A stretch of DNA of 64,000 bases, taken from NCBI GenBank assembly GCA_036674765.1, contig JARVKI010000137.1:21265-85264 (forward strand), given 5' to 3'. Source of the stretch: Seiridium cupressi. Lineage: Eukaryota > Ascomycota > Sordariomycetes > Amphisphaeriales > Sporocadaceae. Shown here one piece after another: positions 35,096 to 45,805 of the stretch (position 1 is its first letter; each line of letters begins with the position of its first letter). Under the pieces are notes generated by a model. The model was not told where the DNA came from and did not search any database. It saw nothing but the letters and a program-made list of their open reading frames with translations. The position numbers and the translations under genes are program-made.

Positions 35096-36920
35096 ATTGG
35101 CGACGAGTCGAGCGATGTGCGACAAAGGCCCTGCAGTATAGAAAAGCACACCAGCGTGCCAAGGCCACGGCTATATAGTTAGCCATCTGCCATGTATCGC
35201 TGCAGCGCACGCAAGCTCGGCCCAGACCGAATGGACGGTTAATGATGGGGACTGCTGCACCGTCGGTTGCCGGGAACTGGCAGCCAGTCGGGCCGTGACT
35301 ACATCAGCATGTTCACATCGCCGCTGGGGTTCCGTCCAATCGTCAGCAAAACGCCCGCACGTGGAGGGGGGCGTCAAGAGCTGGCATTAGATTGAGCCCC
35401 GACGTCCTTCTGCATTCGTGAGTAGCTCGGTCGTCGCCAACGTCAACGACGCCAGCTAGAGGCTGTCGGATATCACGGATTGGCGAGTCTTGGCAGGGGT
35501 CTGTACTAGCGCCCCGTTCGCCAATCTTGTTTTTGCACGTTGGCAATGCGTGTTCCTAGATTCGCCAAACTCCGTTCTATGATGTTGTCGGGTGGGTTTA
35601 CGTTTCCGGACGCTGTACCTAGCAATGTAGGTATGTAGTCGGCAAAACTCTAAAACAATGAGCCGGCGAACGCAAATGCTGTCGAAAGGACCGTTAGCTC
35701 TGTTCATGGGAGTGGGATCTCATAATTTAGGTTGCACAGATGAGAAGAGACAAGAGTATGTGTCGCCGAGAATGACCTTTTCTCTCTCTTTCCTTTACCT
35801 TTCTAATTCTATTATCAAGGAGGCGCCATGCACCCAGCATGGGGGTGTCTATATGCACATTTCGCATCATTGCCTGAAAATGCCACCTAGAATCACGAAC
35901 CATTTAGGGCTGACGATATGAAGCACTGCTACGTTGATTTCTGCAGCAGTCCCGCCACGGACGACACGACTCTATCCAATAAGATAGCTGGCCTAGCTGC
36001 CTCCTGATGCGCCGACTTCATACTACCCTAGCCTACATTGTAGCTGCAACGGGCGGTCGGGCTCCACAGGCGTCGGCCCGCTCCAGAGCCTCACCTGATA
36101 TTCAACTTCGAAGTTGCAATCGTTCATGGCACCCCAGCACTAGTTGTCCCAGCACTGCTGCTGACTTCGGTTGAGTAGACACCATGCTCCTCCTTGGTCA
36201 GATCGGGGTAGTCACAGTGTACATCCACTGCAATGCACACTTTCGTGTATATATGCGTCTGAAGTGAGGGCATTTACGTGGCGATAGAACAAGCGTAGTC
36301 GCAAGATATAGCGAATTGGGCATCGATTCTCCGAAGCGAACTCTAGACGAATATACATTTCACGTTCCATACAGTCTGGAACGTAAGTCAATGTTCACAT
36401 TCGACGTCCGATCGCAAGGTGACATCAACCCCTTTCTTTTTTTTTTCTTTTTTTTTCTTCTTTTTTCTTTTTCGGCAGAACGTTAGGAACACGTGCTGGA
36501 CTGTCATGAAGACAGCTCCATAGCGACCCTAATCGCAGCGGCATGCCCCAACGAATTGGCCAATCGAATTGTAGTGGGGCTCCCAGTGAGGCCTTGGCGG
36601 TCGTCGGGGTTTTGTCGCGCGAGCTGTGAATAGAATCCGTCCAGTGGTAATGGGGTCCGGAAGTCGTCACGGGGCAATCTCCACCTACGCGGCTTCAACG
36701 GCCCTCCAGACCGGAAGCTAGACTGATATAATCACACTTGCCCGAGGTGATTTATCGAACCGAGTTACACGAGCATTAAGTTTCACTTTCTGGAAGGAGA
36801 AGATAAACTTGCCAAATTCTCCCCTCGATTTGGTTGAATTGAAGCGGCTGAATTAGCGCTATTGCGGGGTCAACGATACACAGTAGGAAGACAAGGGCCA
36901 CAACCCGAACGACTATTTCG
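35096..36920. other. divergent intergenic region
   Basis: About 1.8 kb between the phosphatase and esterase starts. Apart from the polypyrimidine tract listed separately, nothing was identified. Confidence 0.5.
36429..36472. repeat. polypyrimidine low-complexity tract
   Basis: About 44 bases made only of T and C, mostly T runs broken by single C. Simple sequence about 450 bases upstream of the esterase start. Confidence 0.8.
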
Positions 36921-37962
36921 ATGGCGGTAAGCATTCAGCAACGACTTCATATCCTCTTACTCCTTCACTTCAAATTCTGATTACGAAGCTGGTCCCAGGC
37001 ATCTTACGACCAAGTCGTCCTGTTTGGCGACTCTTTATTCCAGGGGGCAGCGGATATCCTCGAAGGCTTCTCATTCCAGGCCGCTCTCCAGAAGCGTGAG
37101 TCTGCCCTATGCCCAGTAAAGATTGGTCTCACAAACTTGGTAGATTGCATCCGGCGGCTTGACGTGGTGAACAGAGGGTTCTCGGGGTGGAACACTGACG
37201 ACGCACTGAGATATCTACCAGAGATCTTTCCTGCGAAAGGCTCCGATGGGAGCAAGGGTCCTCGGCTCAGGTATTTGGTAAGCCCACCTACAGAGAGACA
37301 ACAAAGATCTACTCTGATTGTTCCATGTAAAGCTTGTTCTACTCGGTGCCAATGATGCCTGCCACCCTTGGTCACACCCAAGCCAGTTCTGCGCCAAGGA
37401 GGACTACAAGGCCAAGCTGAAGAAGATCATCACCCACCCAAATATTGTGGCACACCAGGCCAAAGTCCTGTTAGTAACACCTCCACCGCTCGATGAAACC
37501 AGGATCTATCAGTACGATATTGAGGAGAACGGGCTAGACAAGCTCACCCGCACCGCCGCCAACAGCGCTGAGTACTCCCAGGTCGCCAGGGATGTCGCGG
37601 CCGAAGTCCCGGGGACAATTCTCATCGACCTCCAGGATGCTTTGATAAGGCACGCGATTAGTCTGACTTCGGAGTACGATGCCAAGAACCCTCATCACCA
37701 CAACGGAAAAATCCCATTGCTAGGCTATATGGAGGGTGACGGAGGCAAGGGGTTTCGTGGCGCATTGGGGCAGCTTCTCCCGGATGGTCTTCACTTGAGT
37801 GGAGAGGCGTACAAGGTGTTTTTAAGTCTGGTTTTCCCTCATATCGGACCCTTCCCGGCAGCCCTGGATGGACCGGGGGAGAAATCCGAGTTCGCGAATC
37901 CGTTCCCAGACTGGAGTATTCTGGCTGCTGAAAGAGAAGAGAAGTACAAGGCCAAGAGCTAG
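36921..37962 (+). CDS. iah1: SGNH/GDSL esterase, isoamyl acetate hydrolase-like
   Basis: Hydrolase of the IAH1-type SGNH family (yeast Iah1 cleaves isoamyl acetate and related esters), 288 residues. Four exons: 36921-36926, 36999-37095, 37144-37277 and 37333-37962. Exon 1 is only ATGGCG; the total of 867 nt stays in frame through all three introns. Block I is VVLFGDSLFQG with the nucleophilic Ser; block II includes VVNRGFSGWNT with the oxyanion Gly; block III is LLGANDA; block V is LPDGLHLSGEAY with the Asp and His of the triad. No signal peptide, so probably cytosolic. The 55-nt third intron uses an AAAG acceptor, slightly unusual but required by the frame. The natural substrate is not certain. 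Confidence 0.92.
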
Positions 37963-38709
37963 ACAAATACATAAAATATACCTACAGCTATATAATAGCT
38001 TGTCATGTGATATTCAGATAGTCGAAATGTGCCAGTCACTCAGCACTAGAAAAATCGCAAGTCGTTCACTATTGGACATGTTTTAAAGATGTTGTGCGTA
38101 ATTTCGACCAGGCCCAACGCCCATCTTCATAGCTGAGATAAATTGAAAAGCCATTCATACCGCAGTAGCAGTTCTGACAAATTGTACCAGTCATCCGCTG
38201 ACAATGTGCTATATCCTTTGCGCTTGTTTTTTGCGAGGAGGGTGCTACCACATGCAAGGGGATTTTGCACAGGAGAAAAATACGTTACTATGCTCACCGA
38301 ATTTACCTTCCTCTGTCCTACATACAATTGCCGTTACTCTGGTGTGAATCATACGATTGTTTGACTTGTGAAGCCTGTGAAGCCTCTTTGTTCCTGAATT
38401 CAAGCTAATGCCAAAAATGTAAAGAAACCATAGTGAATTCAGCGTTATATGACAAACTTGATATAGCCATATTAGTAGGAGTTCAGCTAGGTGCCTAGCT
38501 CCAACAATCGTTGATGGCACAGCGACGAACAACAATAACCAAAAATCGGCGTCTCAGACCCAGAATTCCCAGCCTTTGCTCAATCATCACCGCCACTCAT
38601 TCATCGTCGATTGCACACAACAACGACGACCACAAGCCAACATCGCACACACGGCGAAAGAACCCGTTACATCTCCCAATCATCGCCGTCACTACTAACA
38701 GCAAGCACG
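37963..38709. other. intergenic
   Basis: AT-rich 3' flank of the esterase gene, then a C/A-rich leader-like stretch ahead of the small ORF at 38710. No other feature. Confidence 0.45.
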
Positions 38710-39111
38710 ATGATGCATTTTATTGATTCGGCGACAGAGGCCGTCCGAGAGAGTGCTCGACGAAAGATCCTTGGGATCCGAGCCACTCCTCAGCCCAAAG
38801 CCAGACTGATCAACAGTGACGACGAGAAGCCTGATGACGAGGATCTCGACAACGAGAAGCTATTCAGATCAGACACTGTCGCCGAGCTGCCCATGCCTGA
38901 CGATACCACGGACGAGTCTATCGCCCAAGTCAACGAGTTCCTGAGATCGGTGTTCAGACGACGCGGCATCAAGCCACCGACCTCTCGAGATACCATCGAC
39001 AACTCACTGATGGTACCTTGGAACGGGGCCGACCTGCACGACGCCCACAACGATGTGCTCTACAGAGTGTTTTACATTGAGATGAATCTCTCGGTCAGCA
39101 CAGCTTGGTGA
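38710..39111 (+). CDS. small acidic hypothetical protein
   Basis: Unrecognised ORF of 133 residues from the ATG at 38710 (a second ATG follows directly). The product is charged, with an acidic run (SDDEKPDDEDLDNEKL, about 36-51), a helix-forming stretch (ESIAQVNEFLRSVFRRRGI) and a short hydrophobic end. No signal peptide or known domain. Near the end a good intron (GTGAGT at 39108, CTGAC branch, ACATTGTAG-like acceptor near 39180) could replace the last codon and stop, changing only one residue. Coding-like composition is the main evidence. It could also be part of a larger gene with exons I have not resolved. Confidence 0.45.
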   Translation: MMHFIDSATEAVRESARRKILGIRATPQPKARLINSDDEKPDDEDLDNEKLFRSDTVAELPMPDDTTDESIAQVNEFLRSVFRRRGIKPPTSRDTIDNSLMVPWNGADLHDAHNDVLYRVFYIEMNLSVSTAW

Positions 39112-39625
39112 GTTGGCCACAATCTATGCCGCTCAATAACGCCCCGTCGACTGACCTTTGCCATTTCCGTGCATTGTAGTTGAACATTAAGAAATACAAG
39201 CCTAACTAGGCTCACCCAACCGAATTTGTCAACGCTTCTGACAGGGACAAGGCTGAACAAGAATCATTCGCGCATCCTGCAATTGTCATGTTTGCTGCTT
39301 TGGCCGTCTACCTGCGCCAGTCATCGGCCATTTGAGACTTGGGGGGATAATTGGTTCATGGGCTTCGAGCTCGCTCCAGCCTTCAGGTATATTGGGGGGT
39401 CGGAAGGGTATTCCATGGAGTGATGCTATAGCAATGGAATAGATTTGCAGATTCGGAAGCCATGTCAGAGCCTGAACTTTCTGGCAACATTCTCGTTACG
39501 TCTCATGATGATCTCACTCACTAATTGTTACTCACGTTTCCGCTGGAATCACTGATTTACTAACCTAGGCAAGAAGGCACTAGTTTCGATAATCTGGGAG
39601 TTGCACTTTTACTTCAATTACCTTA
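39112..39625. other. intergenic
   Basis: Between the small ORF and the 3' end of the reductase gene. A 65-codon frame at 39226-39423 has no support. Nothing else seen. Confidence 0.4.
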
Positions 39626-41467
39626 TTAATTGCCAATCCTCAGTACACCTTTTTCTCCAGAGCCTACCTCAGCCCATGCCTCAATCTCGACCATCATTGT
39701 GCCCCCCGCAATATGAGCCATAACTGTGTTTGCTCAAGTCAGCAGTCTTTCATTGATACCATTACCGATGGAACGCGCCGATATGGCCAAAAGCAGTTTT
39801 GTGCCAAAGCAGGAGATTTGACTACTGACCAAGGGTATTTGCTGGCAGAATCCCCTCGCAGGAGAACCTCCACCCATGCGCACGACTGACTTCTTCCGTA
39901 TACTTCAAGTCCTCAACCATGATTCGTGTGCGCACAACATCCTTCATGCACGAGCCGAGCCCCTTCAGAGCATTCTCGATGATGTCTAGGATCCATACAG
40001 TTTGGCTCGCTGCAGAAGAGCCGCCGACATTTTGCAGCGCGGGAACTGGCGAGTTTGAGGTTGTGCCAGACACATGAATTGTGTTGCCAACACGTACTGC
40101 GCGACAATAGCCCTATAGAGAGATTTAGTCCTTGGAATTCCAGCCTTACACGACCCAGTACATACCGCGATAGGTTCCCATTTGCTCCTAGAGGAATATT
40201 CGACACGCTGTCCCTTCTCAACAGCCTCGCGCACGAGACGACTCCTGTCAGTCTCTTCGAGATGGTCGCTCAGATTGCCAGCAGCCGTCAAATAAGGCGG
40301 CCGACGATATTCATCGCCACAATCGCCCGGCAAGTCCTTCAGCGCTTCCTGTGCTTCCGCGATAAGCTCACGGTCCTGATCATCCAGACTAAAGGCAAAT
40401 GCCTTCAAGTTGCTCATGATATATGCCTCAGAGTTCACCCCTAACCGCGATCCTACAATCACACCCTTGACGGATGGGATATCCAAGACATAGCGAGTAG
40501 CCACGGCCGAGATAGGAACACCATGCTTCTGTGCTACGCTCTGCAAAGCCTTCAGAACGTTCTGGTACGCGTCCCAACCTCCGGTTGCCCAGATGAATCT
40601 CAGGTACTTGCGTAAACTCCAGTTCAACTCATTGATGTCTGATGGCTCAGGTTGCCCGACCCACTTCTCGCTTAGGAAACCACCCAGCAGCGTGCCATAG
40701 CAGAGGAGGCCAACGTCTTTCTTGAGGCATACATCATTCAGCCGGCCACGCTGGACACGCAAGTCGATGACGGAGCAAGGGACTTGGTTCGTAGCGATGG
40801 CGAAGCCGCTGTCTATGAGCATTTGCAGGTGCGCTGCGTCGGTGTTGGTCAGACCAATGTGCTGGATCTTGCCCGCGTTTTGCAGGGCTTGCAGATGCGT
40901 CAGGTTATGGATCCATGTGTCGTCGGAGTAATCCCACGCATGATCTGTTTTCCGTCTGTCTCAGTAATGGCGTGCATTCAGATATGTCATGGCTTACACT
41001 GTAATAGAGCAATAGTCTTCTGATCCAATCTGCTGAGAGCCAGGTCAATTGCCTTCTCGGCATTCTCAAACGTCTTGACTCCGTTTTCCGGGGGACACCA
41101 TTTCGTGAAGGCCGTTATTGGAGCATCCGAGTGTTGATTATGATGGCCCACAACAAGTTCTATACGGTCAGTTTGTTGATATCACAGTCCGGCTCTCTCG
41201 ACCCAACTGACCTGCATCTCCGTAGTGGTCTGCCATATCAAAGCATGACAAGCCGGCTTTGATACTGCCGTTATCGTCAGTTAAACTCGGACGTTGCCTG
41301 ATCCATTCTTTCTTGGCTTACAGTGGATCCATGGCCGAAGATGCCGTCGCGATATTGACATCTTTATCATGGCCACCTGCAAGCTGCCAGAGGCCATTAA
41401 TCATCCGCGGAATCTCCAGCGACCCCCCAATCGTTGTCCGCTCCGGCTGGACTATGTTTTCATCCAT
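39626..41467 (-). CDS. aldo-keto reductase fused to a RidA/YjgF-like domain
   Basis: Two-domain protein, 506 residues, six exons: 41322-41467, 41212-41264, 40998-41159, 40166-40944, 39830-40112 and 39626-39723 (1521 nt in frame). Residues 1 to about 345 are an aldo-keto reductase (NADPH-dependent carbonyl reduction). The tetrad is readable: Asp58 and Tyr63 in FDMADHYGDA, Lys86 in FTKWCPP and His122 in LLQYHAWDY. The cofactor region GVIVGSRLG is also present. From residue 381 a Rid-family domain begins (GYCRAVRVGNTIHVSGTTSN) and ends AGGTMMVEIEAWAEVG. The splice at 40113-40165 joins the two domains directly in frame, so they appear to be one polypeptide. The Arg used by true RidA imine deaminases is not evident at the expected place, which suggests a related Rid subfamily. 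Substrate unknown. It shares a 1.5-kb divergent region with an amino acid permease. Confidence 0.9.
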
Positions 41468-42937
41468 TGTGCCGTCTTTCCCAAATAATTCCTTGCAACT
41501 TGCTTTCTCGATGCTTGCTATTCTTAGAGTGAGTAAGTTGATAATCGAGAGATGCAATGCAACTGATGAGATCACCACAAAGGCAAGGGGTTGATTGGCT
41601 GTTCAAGGGCTTCTGCAGTTGCAGCACGGAGCACACCAAGTCTCGAACAAGTATAGTGAATCGGTCACCGTGGCATACCGCAAACCTTCTCATGAGTTTT
41701 GACTGGCCGATGAGTATCAGGCTCGTCCGTATATTGCTAGTAACCTAGTGACATGCTCCGGCGCCTACCGGTATAATTAAGCGGAAGCGGTACGACGGGC
41801 GGGGCTTCTCCTGGAATTCACCGGTATGTTTTAGCGGCAAGCGGCTATTAGTAGCAAGTTGATCCACTGTCTTCGGAAGTGCACACCGTGGTAGTCCGCT
41901 ACCAGTCTTGGCTGCCGGAATGGTGGCTGATTGAGTAGATTATGGGCAACATTTTGATCTCATGCACTTGAGGAGCAATTGTTTGTCCTGACTCTGACTA
42001 GCAACCTGATCCAAAATGAACGCGAGTTATTGCAGGCATGGATGCACACCAAGCTGGTGTGGCAGCCTAAGACCGGGACCACAGCAATGTTGGGACTTGC
42101 CTTTGAGTTCGGTTGAACTCATCTGTCGATTCAAGACCAACTGTTCTGTCAATTTCAAAACCAACATTTGACGGATTGACGGTACCAACGATGGATGTAC
42201 GGAAATCTTTGATTATAAAGACGAACATCGAACAAGCTATTTAGACTTACCCTTCCGTGGCAATGGTTCTGTCAACTTCAGGTTGCCGTCATGGTATGGC
42301 TATTACTGAGCGCCCTCGGACAGGGGTGCTGACTGTGTGTCCGCCTCCACATCGTGCAAGGTGAAAACGTACTTTGTCCTTGACATGGCCGCGCTTCTAC
42401 TGCGTGTATGAGTACAAAGAGAGCATCATCGTGAAACTGGTCGCGATTTGCTCTCAATGGACGACGTAACTTAGGACGCGAGCTGGGTAACAGTAGTTCA
42501 CTCATCAAAGGAATATATGCCGGCCACCGGCGTTTTGATAAGTGTCTGGTCTATCTAAGAGCTAGCAATGGCGTCGGATAGGGTCACCAAATTGCCGGCA
42601 GCGGGGTAGTGCTGTATACTTCAATTGGTTCAATCCACTAATATGCCGGTGCCACAGCTCCGCACCGCGAACCATTGTACGAAATAAGTCCACTCTTATC
42701 TGGGCGCGATAGCAATGGTACATAGTTCCACTTATCGTCGGCCTTCCTTTACCATTGCGCTGGGTTGATGGGGAAGTCTAGACTGGGTTCTCCTAGCTAG
42801 GAGACGACTAAAGCCGATGGTCTGCTCCAACGGCTTCCCAATATAATCCCCCTGGAGCTCCAACATTTAGTCAATCCTATGAGGTTGGTGGGCAGACGAC
42901 GGATACACCACAGAGGATCCAGCTTACACCTTTCAAT
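41468..42937. other. divergent intergenic region
   Basis: Shared upstream region of the reductase-Rid fusion and the permease. A short aagcgg-rich patch at 41778-41845 faintly recalls the inverted repeat near 19.65 kb. A TATA-like atataat lies at about 42840-42846, some 95 bases before the permease ATG. Confidence 0.4.
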
Positions 42938-44587
42938 ATGGCCGATGAGAAGTCACAGAAGGTCGTGGCGGCTCCGCCCAGCTCCTCTTCGGTGCTCGAG
43001 GACGGCAGCCAGCCGGGAGAGCATTGTGGCACGAAACAGAACATCAGCTCCCGGCAGGCGCAGATGATTGCCATTGGCGGTGTTATAGGAACGGGCCTTT
43101 TCGTCGGTACAGGCCAGACTCTCGCCGTAGCCGGTCCCGTCTTCCTGTTCGTCGCATACCTCATCATCTGTGTTGTCGCCTTCTGCGTGGCTACCGCCGT
43201 GACCGAGTTCAACGCATACCTCCCGGTGCCCGGAGCTTCGATCCCATACTACGCCACGCGATTCATCTCCCCGAGTTTGGGTTTCGCACTCGGCTGGCTA
43301 TATTGGTGGACATGGGGCATCGCCGTGGCGTATGAAGTCACTGCAGCCTCGGTCGTGATCAACTATTGGCCAAATCAAGTCCCGGAAGCAGTGTGGATCA
43401 CCATCATGTTGGTCGTGATTATCGCCCTGAACTGCATGCCGGTGAAATGGTACGCCGAAGGAGAGTTTTGGTTCGCGTCTATCAAGGTCTTTACCATCAT
43501 TGGTCTATTGGTGCTCTCGGTTGTGCTGTTCTTCGGCGGAGGGCCAAACCACACCCGGCTCGGATTTTGGTACTGGCAACAAGACCCCGTGCACGAGTAT
43601 TTAGTCGAAGGCGCTGCTGGAAGGGTATGCGCCTTCATCATGGCTCTCACTCTGGGCTCATTCAGTTTTCTCTTCGGGCCAGAGTATATTGTGTCGGCAA
43701 GCGGAGAGATGGCGCATCCTCGCAGAGACTTGCCGAAAGCCATGTTCCACTTCTCTTGGCGACTGATATTCTTCTATGCGCTCTCGGCTCTGGCCATCAG
43801 CGTTATTTGCCCGGCCAACGAGCCCGGGTTGACGGGTGGTGGCAACGGCGCAGCGGCTTCTCCGTGGGTGCTCGCCATCAAGAGCGCTGGGATCAAGGGC
43901 CTGGACAGTTTGATTAATGCCGTAATCATTACTTCGGCATGGTCCGCGGGAAACGGCATCTTCTTCATGTCCTGCCGTGCGCTGTATTCGCTAGCGCTTG
44001 TCGGCAATGCGCCAAGGATCTTCGCTCGCTGCAATCGCTATGGTGTGCCCTATTACGCCGTCATGTTGACAGCCTGCCTTTCACTTCTCGCTTACATGAA
44101 CGTCAGCAACTCCAGTAGTCAGGTTTTCATATGGCTTGTCAGTCTCTTGAACGAAGGCGGCTTCATTAGCTGGATTTGCTGCTGTGTCTGCTTCTTCCGG
44201 TTCCGCAAAGCTTGCACTGTGCAGGGTGTCAACAATCTTCCGTACAAGAGCCGCTTTCAACCATATGGTGCATGGTTCGCGCTGATTCTCACCACGTTGA
44301 TGGGCTTGCTCAACGGGCTTCCCGTTTTCTTTCCTGGTAACTTTGACGCTACCACCTTCTGCACGGATTATCTCGGAATCCCTGTCTTCCTTGTTTTATA
44401 CTTTGGTCACAGGATCTATGCACGGCATGATCCGTGGGCAAGGCCAGCCGAAACGGTTGACTTGATAAGTGGCCTGGCTGAGCTGGAGGCTCGGGAGGCC
44501 ATGGAGCCAGTGGATACAGTGCCTGAAAAGAAGTCCATGGCAAAGACGTGTTTAGATAAGCTATCTGCTATCTGGGGTTGGAAATAA
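42938..44587 (+). CDS. amino acid permease (APC/YAT family)
   Basis: Plasma-membrane proton-coupled amino acid transporter, 549 residues, single exon with no intron. A hydrophilic N-terminal tail of about 40 residues leads into TM1 with the family signature MIAIGGVIGTGLFVGTGQ. About 12 hydrophobic helices follow. The consensus amphipathic loop GPEYIVSASGEMAHPRRDLP, typical of fungal YAT permeases, is present after TM6. The C-terminal tail is cytosolic and charged. Close relatives include general and basic amino acid permeases; I cannot predict the substrate. The start is chosen at the first ATG (42938). It is divergent from the reductase-Rid gene, which may hint at linked nitrogen or amine metabolism, but that is inference only. 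Confidence 0.95.
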   Translation: MADEKSQKVVAAPPSSSSVLEDGSQPGEHCGTKQNISSRQAQMIAIGGVIGTGLFVGTGQTLAVAGPVFLFVAYLIICVVAFCVATAVTEFNAYLPVPGASIPYYATRFISPSLGFALGWLYWWTWGIAVAYEVTAASVVINYWPNQVPEAVWITIMLVVIIALNCMPVKWYAEGEFWFASIKVFTIIGLLVLSVVLFFGGGPNHTRLGFWYWQQDPVHEYLVEGAAGRVCAFIMALTLGSFSFLFGPEYIVSASGEMAHPRRDLPKAMFHFSWRLIFFYALSALAISVICPANEPGLTGGGNGAAASPWVLAIKSAGIKGLDSLINAVIITSAWSAGNGIFFMSCRALYSLALVGNAPRIFARCNRYGVPYYAVMLTACLSLLAYMNVSNSSSQVFIWLVSLLNEGGFISWICCCVCFFRFRKACTVQGVNNLPYKSRFQPYGAWFALILTTLMGLLNGLPVFFPGNFDATTFCTDYLGIPVFLVLYFGHRIYARHDPWARPAETVDLISGLAELEAREAMEPVDTVPEKKSMAKTCLDKLSAIWGWK

Positions 44588-44854
44588 GTGACAAACACAT
44601 CATGATGCAAATGTTCTTTGGTAGGCAATTTGTTCATTGGGGGTGTGTATGTATATCTCGAAAACAAGTGTTAATCGCCGCCGAAAATTGGCGCTGATAA
44701 ATATGAACATGACGAATCGAAGTTGGTTTGCATTTTTCTCAAGCAAATTTTCAGAATTCTCAACTCTTCCATGTCACATCGCTCTGATCGAAGGACGCCT
44801 TTTGGCAGCGCTATCCGAGAAACAATGGGAACTGTGACTTTTCGAGGAATACCC

Positions 44855-45805
44855 CTACTGAGGGGGGAGGCCGAAGCCGCCGGTGGGGATAGGCTACAAA
44901 ATCTGGGGTTAGCAAATCCTTTTTCGAGTATGGTTGGGGATTTATCGGCGTAACTTGAGGACCACGTTTCAAGAGTAAAAACGCCCAATGAGGCCGTATC
45001 CTCTGAAACGGGCCATCGGGGCGTGAGATAACTCTGGAAATCGCTTACCAGGCCAGTCGGGATGCCAGTCGGGATACCAGTCGGGATGCCGGTAGGGAGA
45101 CCCGTTCCCTTATATCTGGTCAGCCTTGCCTTGACTTAAAGACAAATTCGGGGAGCAATCTTACTTTTCCTTTGCCTTGGCGAGCCTGTACGGGCTCATG
45201 TCGACGAGCGACTGGAGGAATCGCAGATCCTATACCAAATCAGGATTAGCAATTGCTCTTGTAGATAAGTTCCAGGAGTTTTGAACCAAGTCTCCGGCGT
45301 CATTGTTGCCGGAACTTTGATCCGACTCCAAAAAGAAGCCTAAGGAAGCTATAAGAAGTGCAAGAATGCACGTACCGGTAGGCTTAGGTCCCTGTAACAT
45401 CTCGGGTTAGCGATCCCTACTTCTAGTGTGCTTGGTAAGTTGTCGGGAATTGACACTCATATTTCAAGGGCAGAAACAGTCGAGCAGAAAAACAATTCCT
45501 GAAAACAGGCCTTATAAAACACGGAAGAAATCTGGGGGTTGCTTACCTTTCCTTTACCAGTGGGAAAGCCCCCAGTAGGTAAAGGTGGGAAAGACCCAGT
45601 CGGGATGGGGAATGATCCGGTGGGGAGCACTGAGTAAAGTCAGTATACATGATAGGTTCCAAGTTAGTCTATTCCTGCTTATCTACTCCTGCTTACCTGG
45701 AGGGGTGAATGGGAGAGTAGGGATGGCATCGCCCTGAGGAGCTGGAGCGGCCAGACCTCCTTGCAGCATTGCCGCTGCCAAGATCGTGTAGAGAATGCGG
45801 GTCAT
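44855..45805 (-). CDS. secreted PTG-repeat protein with mini-exons
   Basis: Unknown family, 123 residues, six exons: 45697-45805, 45547-45629, 45376-45391, 45165-45229, 45049-45108 and 44855-44893 (372 nt, in frame). The signal peptide is MTRILYTILAAAMLQGGLAA. The mature part has LPTGSFPIPTGSF-type repeats, a GKGKGPKPTG join made by a 16-nt exon, and a dibasic site (VARRHEPVQAR, Arg78-Arg79). A run of PTGI repeats follows, and the protein ends PIPTGGFGLPPQ. It shares the GPKPTG exon, the PPRQ/PPQ terminus and long phase-0 introns with the 17-exon gene at 20374-22478, so the two are probably paralogues or built from the same cassette. The second exon alone could be dismissed as noise; the shared phase and signal peptide make the model credible. 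No known domain. Confidence 0.75.
44894..45048 (-). repeat. ~155-nt intron family, copy in second repeat gene intron 5
   Basis: 155 nt, phase 0. Contains gtttttactcttgaaacgtgg, matching a segment of intron 16 in the 17-exon gene, and ends aaaggatttgctaacc...TTTGTAG. Confidence 0.65.
45230..45375 (-). repeat. long intron 3 of second repeat gene, possible family member
   Basis: 146 nt, phase 1, GTACGT donor, ends agcaattgctaatcc...GTATAG. Similar length and end design, but the phase differs and sequence similarity is weak. Confidence 0.35.
45392..45546 (-). repeat. ~155-nt intron family, copy in second repeat gene intron 2
   Basis: 155 nt, phase 0. The end agtagggatcgctaaccc...TTACAG nearly repeats the ends of introns 8 and 11 in the 17-exon gene 24 kb away. 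Confidence 0.7.

Noticed and set aside
43366..43917. 183-codon frame inside the permease gene
   Set aside because: Out-of-frame shadow of the permease coding sequence.
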